A stretch of DNA of 5,075 nucleotides, taken from the NCBI GenBank assembly GCA_030632175.1, contig DAOVVG010000192.1:1-5075 (forward strand), in the 5' to 3' direction. This DNA comes from Gammaproteobacteria bacterium (GTDB taxonomy: Bacteria > Pseudomonadota > Gammaproteobacteria > UBA9214). The notes below the pieces were generated by a model. It worked only from the letters and a program-made list of their open reading frames with translations, had not been told where the DNA came from and ran no database searches. Positions 1 to 5,075 of the stretch are shown here, piece by piece. The translations under genes and the position numbers were made by a program. Every line of letters begins with the position of its first letter. Positions within the stretch are counted from its first letter, which is position 1.

Positions 1-112
1 CTGTAATATTGGCGGTCAACAAAGCGACCTGTACTGCTGGCGAACCGGGATCTGCATCAGCACGCGGGTGAGTATCAACATTCTGCCCTTTTTGTTCGGC
101 ACTTAAAGCCAT
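1..112 (-). CDS. rpsO: 30S ribosomal protein S15, N-terminal fragment (cut by window edge)
   Basis: Only the first 37 codons plus one base are present; the gene runs off the left edge. The ATG at 112-110 opens a frame starting MALSAEQKGQ and reaching GSPAVQVALLTANIT. The stretch GS-P-x-VQVALLT matches S15 at the same distance from the start as in the E. coli protein (about 89 residues). S15 is a primary binding protein of the 30S platform and contacts the h20-h21-h22 junction of 16S rRNA. The position downstream of truB is the standard one, with pnp usually next. Oddities: the family-typical DTGS(P/T)EVQ reads DPGSPAVQ here, so the conserved Thr22 is Pro and Glu26 is Ala, and helix 1 (residues 9-20) is divergent. 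The frame is open throughout and the start has a strong ribosome binding site. Identity is secure; whether the divergence matters is unknown. Confidence 0.93.
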   Translation of the reverse strand, partial: MALSAEQKGQNVDTHPRADADPGSPAVQVALLTANIT

Positions 113-119
113 CTAAAAA

Positions 120-124
120 CTCCT
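120..124 (-). promoter_or_regulatory. Shine-Dalgarno of rpsO
   Basis: AGGAG on the minus strand ends 7 bases before the ATG at 112. This is a strong, well-spaced site and it fixes the rpsO start. Confidence 0.85.
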
Positions 125-164
125 AAAATTTACTTAAATCTCTTCAAAATCAAGTTAGCGGCGT

Positions 165-193
165 ATTCTAACCCCCGATTCCGCCCGCTACAA
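165..193 (-). promoter_or_regulatory. Candidate sigma-70 promoter of rpsO
   Basis: On the minus strand, TTGTAG (193-188) is separated by exactly 17 bases from TAGAAT (170-165). The -10 box matches TATAAT at five of six positions and the -35 box matches TTGACA at three of six. Transcription would start near 158, giving an AT-rich leader of about 46 bases. E. coli rpsO also has its own promoter between truB and rpsO, so the position fits known biology. rpsO is probably also read through from the upstream operon, since no terminator is seen between truB and rpsO. Confidence 0.65.
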
Positions 194-208
194 GCATCCC
201 TTGGGGGT
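171..208 (-). repeat. Short inverted repeat spanning the rpsO promoter spacer
   Basis: ACCCCC (208-203, minus strand), one base after the truB stop codon, can pair with GGGGGT (176-171) across a 26-base loop. The second arm lies in the spacer of the rpsO promoter. No run of T follows, so it is not an intrinsic terminator. It could be a weak 3' end structure for truB mRNA or chance. Confidence 0.3.
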
Positions 209-209
209 A

Positions 210-1139
210 TCAGGAAGCGATCATCAGCCGCCGCGGCGCTACTCGCCCGTCCTCCAGAATCTCACCCATCCCCAGAAACCGGCTTTCGCCTTCATATAAG
301 CGTACCCAGCCGGTTGCCGGGGCCTTCGGGACCAGCACCGGCTGGCCCTGGCGCAGATAGAAGGCGGCATCGCCCGTCAGCCGGACATCCGGCCACTGTG
401 CCAGCCCGCTTTCCATCGGCAACAACAGCTTATCCAGCGCATGATGGCCCTCTGCGGCGACCGCCTGCAGGCCTTCCATATCGATCATATTGGTATCGTC
501 GAAGGGACCTACGCCATGCCGGCGCAACCCGATAACATGTGCCCCGCAACCCAGTAGCTCACCAATATCTTCAACCAGCGTACGCACATAGGTGCCTTTC
601 GAGCAATGCACCCGCAGCTTGGCTACTGGCGCCTCGAAGCTCACCAGCTCCAGCTCAAATATGCTTACCTGCCGCGGCTCACGCTCGATCTCAACACCCT
701 GACGGGCCAGCTTGTACAACCGCTCACCCTTGTGCTTCAGGGCCGAATACATGGGAGGAATCTGCTCGATATCGCCCCGAAAAGCCTCGAGAGCCTTAAG
801 TAACTGCTTCTCGTTCAGGCCATCCAGCGGGCGCTGTTTGATGACCTCACCCTCTGCGTCACCGGTGGAGGTCTGTTCACCGAATTTACAGGTCACTTGA
901 TAGTGCTTGTCGGCATCCAGCAGAAACCCCGACACCTTGGTTGCCTCCCCGAAACACAATGGCAACAAACCGGTAGCGAGCGGGTCCAGGCTGCCCGTAT
1001 GTCCTGCCTTGCGTGCTGCGTACAGCTTTTTAACCACCTGCAAAGCACCGTTGGATGTCAATCCAGCAGGCTTGTCCAGCAGCAAAATGCCGTTTACGCG
1101 GCGCAGGTTCTGGTTACTACGACGTCGACCCATATTCAC
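210..1139 (-). CDS. truB: tRNA pseudouridine(55) synthase TruB
   Basis: The 309-residue product isomerises U55 to pseudouridine in the T-loop of tRNAs and acts in the cytoplasm; TruB is also a tRNA-folding chaperone. E. coli TruB is 314 residues. The N-terminal part carries VNGILLLDKPAG (15-26) and the catalytic motif GHTGSLDPLATG (46-57) with the nucleophile Asp52. Active-site Tyr80 (in DKHYQV) and Arg186 (in SKGTYVRTL, 180-188) are also present. A C-terminal PUA-like domain covers about residues 245-305. The stop is TGA at 212-210. The start chosen is GTG at 1139-1137, with GAGG 7 bases upstream. An ATG two codons later (1133-1131) gives MGRRRSNQ and is a fair alternative, with its Shine-Dalgarno 13 bases away. 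The gene follows rbfA after 147 non-coding bases and is probably cotranscribed with it. Nothing looks broken or missing. Confidence 0.97.
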   Translation of the reverse strand: MNMGRRRSNQNLRRVNGILLLDKPAGLTSNGALQVVKKLYAARKAGHTGSLDPLATGLLPLCFGEATKVSGFLLDADKHYQVTCKFGEQTSTGDAEGEVIKQRPLDGLNEKQLLKALEAFRGDIEQIPPMYSALKHKGERLYKLARQGVEIEREPRQVSIFELELVSFEAPVAKLRVHCSKGTYVRTLVEDIGELLGCGAHVIGLRRHGVGPFDDTNMIDMEGLQAVAAEGHHALDKLLLPMESGLAQWPDVRLTGDAAFYLRQGQPVLVPKAPATGWVRLYEGESRFLGMGEILEDGRVAPRRLMIAS

Positions 1140-1146
1140 CTGACAA

Positions 1147-1150
1147 CCTC
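1147..1150 (-). promoter_or_regulatory. Shine-Dalgarno deciding the truB start
   Basis: GAGG (1150-1147, minus strand) is 7 bases before the GTG at 1139 and 13 bases before the ATG at 1133. Spacing favours GTG. A weaker AGG within the sequence just before GTG would sit too close to the ATG. Confidence 0.6.
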
Positions 1151-1187
1151 ATTTCATATTCCTAAAAACACATGACCAAACTTTGTT

Positions 1188-1281
1188 CTGACGGGTACGC
1201 TGCGCTTTACCCGTCCTGCAGATAAATCAACAACACTCAGACCGCAGAATGCGCAAAGAAACAACACGACGTACCCATCAA
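1188..1281 (-). promoter_or_regulatory. Non-coding rbfA-truB gap with two mutually exclusive RNA pairings
   Basis: The 147-base gap (1140-1286) has no gene I can support. Its minus-strand RNA contains three related segments. A (1281-1269) and B (GACGGGTA, 1215-1208) are each partly complementary to C (1200-1188, core TACCCGTC at 1197-1190). B:C forms a perfect 8-bp stem with a 10-base loop. A:C forms 13 pairs, three of them G-U, around a loop of about 68 bases. Both cannot form at once. Segment A begins six bases after the rbfA stop codon, so a terminating ribosome could cover it. No T-run follows C, so an intrinsic terminator is not indicated. The pairings are visible; any regulatory role is inference. 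Confidence 0.35.
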
Positions 1282-1286
1282 GTCGG

Positions 1287-1667
1287 TTATTCTTCGTCGG
1301 CATCGGCATTGCCCTTGTCGCTGGCAATTGCCGCATTAATCAATGCCCCCATGCGCGCGCCCTCTTCGAGGGAACGGTCATGATAAAAACGCAGCTCGGG
1401 AATCACCCTGATATGCAGAATCTTGCCCAGCTTGTGTCGCAGGAAACCTGCAGCGTTACCCAGCACACTGATCGATGCAGCTGTCTGTTCTGCATTTCCC
1501 AGGACAGACACATACACTTTCGCGTGCGACAGATCGCGGGAAACAATGACGGAAGTAACACTCACCATCCCTACCCGCGGATCTTTAATATCCTCACGTA
1601 TCAGCAATGCCAGTTCGCGCTGGATCTGTTCGCCAACACGGCGTGTCCTGGGGAATTCCTTTGGCAT
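1287..1667 (-). CDS. rbfA: 30S ribosome-binding factor RbfA
   Basis: This 126-residue cytoplasmic protein (E. coli: 133) binds the 30S subunit during late assembly, helps 16S rRNA 5' end and helix maturation, and supports cold adaptation. The whole chain aligns with the single KH-like domain of the family. It has the N-terminal MPKEFPRTRRV (compare MAKEFGRPQRV), IKDPR (27-31), SRDLSHAKVYVS (43-54), the helix-kink segment NAAGFLRHKL (71-80), and the strand region RVIPELRFYHD (87-97). The tail is acidic (DADEE). The start is the ATG at 1667-1665: an in-frame TGA lies one codon further upstream, and the homology begins exactly there. The stop is TAA at 1289-1287. It lies 59 bases after infB in the usual order infB-rbfA-truB. 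Unusually, no Shine-Dalgarno-like sequence is seen in the 20 bases before the start. Confidence 0.97.
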   Translation of the reverse strand: MPKEFPRTRRVGEQIQRELALLIREDIKDPRVGMVSVTSVIVSRDLSHAKVYVSVLGNAEQTAASISVLGNAAGFLRHKLGKILHIRVIPELRFYHDRSLEEGARMGALINAAIASDKGNADADEE

Positions 1668-1726
1668 GATTCAGACACACGCTGACGGCAAATTCAGGTT
1701 ATGGCAATAAACCCGGAAATAATGCC

Positions 1727-4288
1727 TTACAGCGAGCGCGCCACCTCAAATCGTTCAAACACTTCAATCTGGTCACCGGCCGAGACACTGTAATTCTTCA
1801 CGCCTATGCCGCACTCGGTACCTGCCTTAACTTCATTGACGTCATCCTTAAAGCGACGCAACGATTCAAGTTCACCTTCAAAAACCACAACATTATCACG
1901 CAACACACGAATCGGACTGTTGCGACGTATGGTTCCCTCGGTAACGATGCTGCCAGCAATGTCGCCCAGCTTGCGTGAACGAAAAACTTCCTTGACCTCT
2001 GCCAGGCCAATGATCTTTTCCCGGGTCTCCGGCGCCATCAAACCGCTTGCCGCGGCCTTGACATCATCTATAGCATTATAGATAACGCTGTAGTACTTGA
2101 GCTCGAGGTTGTTTTCCTCGATCAGGCGCCTGGAAGATCCGTCGGCACGCACATTAAAACCGATGATAATGGCATTTGAAGCAACGGCCAGATTAACGTC
2201 AGATTCGTTGATACCACCGACACCACTGGAAACCACCTTCACCTTCACATCAGACTCTTCAGCAGTCAGGTTGGTCAAGGCTTCCTTCAATGCCTCGGCA
2301 CTGCCCTGCACATCTGCCTTTAGCACGATATTAACAGCCGGCACCTGCCCGTCACGGACTGATGAAAACACATCTTCAAGCCGCGCCTGTTGCTGTACAG
2401 CAAGACGCTGGGCACGTGATTTTTCCTGACGCAGCTCGGCAAGTTCACGCGCCTTGCGTTCATCAGCAACAACAATAACGTCATCGCCCGCATTCGGAAC
2501 TGCTGACAAACCCAGCACCTGCACAGGTATAGACGGGCCTGCCTCGGTAACCTGCTTGCCGTTCTCATCAAACATGGCCCGTACCCGGCCATACTCGGTA
2601 CCGGTCAGCACCAGGTCGCCTCTTTTAAGTAAGCCGTTCTGCACCAGGATAGTGGCGACAGCGCCGCGCCCCTTGTCGAGACTGGACTCAACCACCACGC
2701 CGGTAGCCGGGCAATCATGTACTGCAGTCAGCTCAAGCACTTCAGCCTGCAGCAATATGGCATCCAGCAGTTCATCAACACCCTCACCCGTTTTTGCGGA
2801 TACCGGCATAAACATGATGTCGCCGCCCCAGTCCTCGGGGATTACTTCCAGCGCCGCCATTTCATTCTTGACGCGGTCCTGGTCCGCTTCCGGCTTGTCC
2901 ATCTTGTTAACCGCGATGATCAATGGCACCCCGGCCGCCCTGGCATGGGTGACAGCCTCCACAGTCTGCGGCTTGACGCCGTCATCGGCTGCAACCACCA
3001 GGATGACGATATCCGTGACCCCGGCACCGCGTGCGCGCATGGCGGTAAAAGCGGCATGTCCCGGCGTATCCAGAAAACTGATCATGCCTTTCGAGGTTTC
3101 TACGTGGTAGGCACCAATGTGCTGGGTAATACCCCCGGCCTCGGCGTCCGCAACCTTTGTGCGCCGGATGTAATCCAGCAACGAGGTCTTGCCATGATCC
3201 ACATGGCCCATGATGGTCACCACGGGCGGGCGTGGCAGTCTTTCGCCGGATATTTCCTCGGCCTGCTGTTTCAGTTCGTCTTCAAGGACATTTTCCTGGG
3301 CCGGCTTGGCAACGTGGCCCATTTCTTCCACAACCAGCGTCGCAGTATCCTGATCGAGCGACTGGTTAATCGCAGCCATCACGCCCATTTGCATCAGCAC
3401 CTTGATAATTTCCGCGGCCTTGACGGACATCTTCCGCGCCAGCTCGGAAACAAGAATATTCTCGGGTATGGCAACCTCATGGACAACCGTCTCGGTTGGC
3501 CGCTCAAAACCATGTTCGCCCGTTGACTCGATGGTAATACGGCGTGAAGGTCTTGCTTTTTTCTTGCGACGGCCACCCTTGCCAGCTGTTACATGTAACT
3601 GCTTGCGGCCGTACTTGGTGTCCTTGCCGGCCGAATCCTTGCGTGACTTGCGGTCTGTATCCGCTTTCTTGCCGCGACCCTCATCCGGTTTTGCTGCGCC
3701 GGCGCGTGCGCCCTCGGCAGCCAGCGCCTGTTGTCGTTTCTCTTCAGCGGCCTTTTCTCTTGCCTCACGCTCGGTCTGCAAACGCAGATCTTCAGCAGCC
3801 TTCTCTTCGGCAACTTTTTTCCTGGCCTCTTCACGCTTCTTGTTGGCTGCTTCATCAACAGCATCTGCTGCTGCCTTGATACGCGCCTGTTCCGCCGCCT
3901 CCTCATCAAGCCGCTGCTGCTCTTCGGCCATCAGGTCGGCACGTTTTACATAGGTGCGTTTCTTGCGAACTTCAACCGTGACAGTCCTGGCTTCTGGCCG
4001 GACACGCTCGGCGCCTCTGCCAGCTGGCCCGCGACCTGCCGGGACCTTCGCACGCAGTTCTGTCTGTGTTTTTCTTTTCAGCGTTATCTTGTTGCCACCA
4101 GCAGCGGGCACGGCGCCACGGTTGCCATGACTTTGCCGCAGAAAGTCCAGCAACTGGGTTTTCTCATTATCAGAGATAGTCGCATTTTCATCGTTAACCG
4201 AGAGTCCCGCCTCACCCAACTGCACCAGCAGTCTATCGGGAGGAACGCCAACTACTTCAGCGAACTGTTTTACCGTAACATCTGACAT
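1727..4288 (-). CDS. infB: Translation initiation factor IF-2
   Basis: This 853-residue GTPase places fMet-tRNA on the 30S subunit and promotes joining of the 50S subunit (E. coli: 890 residues). Domains in order: an IF2_N domain (1-52); the IF2-associated basic segment with KITLKRK (67-73); a highly charged Ala/Glu/Lys/Arg linker, probably helical or coiled coil (about 120-200); a Lys/Arg-rich stretch (205-250); a second IF2_N domain (about 268-325); and the GTPase domain (about 353-520). GTPase motifs are GHVDHGKT (361-368), GGITQHIGAY with Thr388, DTPGH (407-411), NKMD (461-464) and SAK (497-499). Beta-barrel and C-terminal domains II-IV follow, ending in ECGIGVKNYS and EVFERFEVARSL; the last domains bind initiator tRNA. 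All catalytic motifs are intact, including the histidine in VDHGKT. The ATG start is 26 bases after the nusA stop, so the two are cotranscribed. The linker lacks an ATG or GTG for an internal short isoform. Confidence 0.99.
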   Translation of the reverse strand: MSDVTVKQFAEVVGVPPDRLLVQLGEAGLSVNDENATISDNEKTQLLDFLRQSHGNRGAVPAAGGNKITLKRKTQTELRAKVPAGRGPAGRGAERVRPEARTVTVEVRKKRTYVKRADLMAEEQQRLDEEAAEQARIKAAADAVDEAANKKREEARKKVAEEKAAEDLRLQTEREAREKAAEEKRQQALAAEGARAGAAKPDEGRGKKADTDRKSRKDSAGKDTKYGRKQLHVTAGKGGRRKKKARPSRRITIESTGEHGFERPTETVVHEVAIPENILVSELARKMSVKAAEIIKVLMQMGVMAAINQSLDQDTATLVVEEMGHVAKPAQENVLEDELKQQAEEISGERLPRPPVVTIMGHVDHGKTSLLDYIRRTKVADAEAGGITQHIGAYHVETSKGMISFLDTPGHAAFTAMRARGAGVTDIVILVVAADDGVKPQTVEAVTHARAAGVPLIIAVNKMDKPEADQDRVKNEMAALEVIPEDWGGDIMFMPVSAKTGEGVDELLDAILLQAEVLELTAVHDCPATGVVVESSLDKGRGAVATILVQNGLLKRGDLVLTGTEYGRVRAMFDENGKQVTEAGPSIPVQVLGLSAVPNAGDDVIVVADERKARELAELRQEKSRAQRLAVQQQARLEDVFSSVRDGQVPAVNIVLKADVQGSAEALKEALTNLTAEESDVKVKVVSSGVGGINESDVNLAVASNAIIIGFNVRADGSSRRLIEENNLELKYYSVIYNAIDDVKAAASGLMAPETREKIIGLAEVKEVFRSRKLGDIAGSIVTEGTIRRNSPIRVLRDNVVVFEGELESLRRFKDDVNEVKAGTECGIGVKNYSVSAGDQIEVFERFEVARSL

Positions 4289-4294
4289 TACCTG

Positions 4295-4304
4295 CCTCGC
4301 TCCT
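4295..4304 (-). promoter_or_regulatory. Two stacked Shine-Dalgarno elements of infB
   Basis: On the minus strand AGGAG (4304-4300) and GAGG (4298-4295) lie 11 and 6 bases before the infB ATG at 4288. Either can pair with 16S rRNA, which suggests efficient initiation. They sit in the 26-base nusA-infB gap. Confidence 0.75.
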
Positions 4305-4314
4305 TTACCAACAA

Positions 4315-5075
4315 TCAGTCGGCTGCCTCTTCGGCAAACCAGGGTGCCCGGGCCGTCATAATCAGGGTGCCCGCCCGTTCCTTATCCAGACCTTCAATAT
4401 CCAGCAATTCATCAACTGCCTGCTCTGCCAGATCTTCCATGGTTATCACGCCACGTCCCGCCAGTTCATAGGCCAGGTCTCTGTCCATGCCATCCATTTC
4501 CAGCAAATCATCCGCAGGTGCTGCGTCACCGATTTTTTCTTCTTTTGTAATCGCCTGTGTCAACAGCACATCACGCGCACGACCACGCAGTTCTTCCACG
4601 ATATCCTCATCGAATTCCTCAATGGCAAGCAACTCGCTGTTCGGCACATACACGATTTCCTCGATCGAGGAAAAACCTTCCTGTACCAGAATCACGGAGA
4701 TCTCTTCATCCACATCAAGCTGCTCGGTAAACAGCCGCTTTAATTCGCCTGCCTCGGACTCGCTCTTCTCTTCCGCCTGCGTTTCATCCATGACATTCAG
4801 TGTCCAGCCGGTCAGCTGGCTTGCGAGGCGCACATTCTGCCCGCCACGTCCGATAGCCTGGGACAACTGGTCTTCAGCGACGGCAATATCCATCGTATGC
4901 GTATCTTCATCAACCACAATGGAAGCCACTTCAGCCGGCGACATGGCATTAATAACAAACTGTGCAGGGTTGTCGTCCCAGAGAATAATATCGACACGCT
5001 CCCCGGACAGCTCGGTTGAAACCGTCTGCACACGTGAACCGCGCATCCCGACACAGGCACCGACCGGGTCAATAC
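4315..5075 (-). CDS. nusA: Transcription termination/antitermination factor NusA, C-terminal half (cut by window edge)
   Basis: The last 252 codons and the TGA stop (4317-4315) are present; the N-terminal RNA polymerase-binding and S1 domains lie beyond the right edge. NusA binds elongating RNA polymerase, modulates pausing and hairpin termination, and acts in rRNA antitermination. The frame enters with IDPVGACVGMRGSRV, so the ATG at 5046 is an internal Met, not the start. The KH1 GxxG loop is GMRG (fragment residues 9-12) and the KH2 loop is GRGG (75-78), inside AIGRGGQNVRLASQL. Two acidic C-terminal repeats follow, AR1 (about 111-174) and AR2 (about 189-249), each with a helix-hairpin-helix-like pattern, as in E. 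coli NusA (495 residues). These repeats contact the RNA polymerase alpha subunit and are found in gammaproteobacteria but not in all bacteria. The gene leads directly into infB. Confidence 0.97.
   Translation of the reverse strand, partial: IDPVGACVGMRGSRVQTVSTELSGERVDIILWDDNPAQFVINAMSPAEVASIVVDEDTHTMDIAVAEDQLSQAIGRGGQNVRLASQLTGWTLNVMDETQAEEKSESEAGELKRLFTEQLDVDEEISVILVQEGFSSIEEIVYVPNSELLAIEEFDEDIVEELRGRARDVLLTQAITKEEKIGDAAPADDLLEMDGMDRDLAYELAGRGVITMEDLAEQAVDELLDIEGLDKERAGTLIMTARAPWFAEEAAD
4656..4673. repeat. 18-bp perfect palindrome inside nusA
   Basis: TTTCCTCGATCGAGGAAA is self-complementary across all 18 bases, centred between 4664 and 4665. As RNA it could fold into a 7-bp stem with a GATC loop. 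It lies in AR1 of NusA and encodes part of the segment FSSIEEI, so it may be a coincidence of codon choice. There is no T-run on either strand, so it is not a terminator. Confidence 0.5.

Noticed and set aside
113..158. An E. coli-like S15-binding pseudoknot in the rpsO leader
   Set aside because: The leader is AT-rich and I can find only 4-bp stems; no convincing pairing with the Shine-Dalgarno was seen, and the needed downstream coding part is cut off.
1190..1215. Intrinsic terminator between rbfA and truB
   Set aside because: The 8-bp stem is perfect, but the bases after it (AGAACAAAG on the minus strand) are not a T-run. The five-T stretch further on is about 25 bases away.
1140..1286. 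A sigma-70 promoter for truB in the rbfA-truB gap
   Set aside because: Candidate TTGTTG and TTGGTC -35 boxes have no acceptable -10 partner at 16-18 bases.
1154..1336. A 60-codon minus-strand frame across the rbfA-truB gap
   Set aside because: It overlaps the end of rbfA in another frame, has no clear ribosome binding site and resembles nothing known. The gap is better described as non-coding.
2454..3110. A 218-codon Ser/Thr/Ala-rich open frame on the plus strand
   Set aside because: Low-complexity composition typical of an antisense shadow; it overlaps infB completely and also overlaps another antisense frame.
2717..3526. A 269-codon open frame on the plus strand opposite infB
   Set aside because: It lies wholly antisense to the conserved second IF2_N and GTPase domains, resembles no family I recognise, and its openness follows from codon use of infB.
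3810..3825. Programmed frameshift site at the A6 run in infB
   Set aside because: The zero frame is AGG AAA AAA GTT, which does not fit the A AAA AAG slippery arrangement, and the full-length frame gives a normal IF2.
5044..5046. ATG at 5046 as the start of a 243-residue gene
   Set aside because: The reading frame stays open upstream to the window edge and encodes IDPVGACVG, which is conserved NusA KH1 sequence. The Met is internal.

Overview
This window is one stretch of the conserved bacterial transcription/translation operon, read entirely from the minus strand. In the direction of transcription (right to left) it holds the 3' half of nusA, complete infB, complete rbfA, complete truB, and the first 37 codons of rpsO. 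The gene order, protein lengths and close similarity to the Escherichia coli proteins point to a gammaproteobacterium with moderate GC content. The sequence does not support a genus name. The missing ends are expected, from family knowledge, to continue into the rest of nusA (and rimP) beyond position 5075, and into the rest of rpsO (then usually pnp) before position 1.

Layout: nusA (4315-5075, N-terminal half missing) is followed after 26 bases by infB (1727-4288), which carries two stacked Shine-Dalgarno elements. A 59-base gap with no obvious ribosome binding site leads to rbfA (1287-1667). A 147-base non-coding gap then separates rbfA from truB (210-1139). It contains an 8-bp stem-loop and a competing longer pairing. 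truB starts most plausibly at a GTG. A further 97-base gap carries a good candidate sigma-70 promoter and a strong ribosome binding site for rpsO.

The products work together in gene expression. NusA controls RNA polymerase pausing, termination and antitermination. IF2 brings initiator tRNA to the ribosome. RbfA matures the 30S subunit. TruB makes pseudouridine 55 in tRNA. S15 is a primary 16S rRNA-binding protein of the 30S platform. Joint transcription of rbfA, truB and rpsO couples ribosome and tRNA maturation to translation initiation.

I found no mobile element, CRISPR array, RNA gene, toxin or defence module, and no undescribed system. The points most worth a second look are small: an unusual N-terminus of S15 at its rRNA-contact loop, mutually exclusive RNA pairings between rbfA and truB, an 18-bp perfect palindrome inside nusA, a missing Shine-Dalgarno in front of rbfA, and no visible internal start for a short IF2 isoform.
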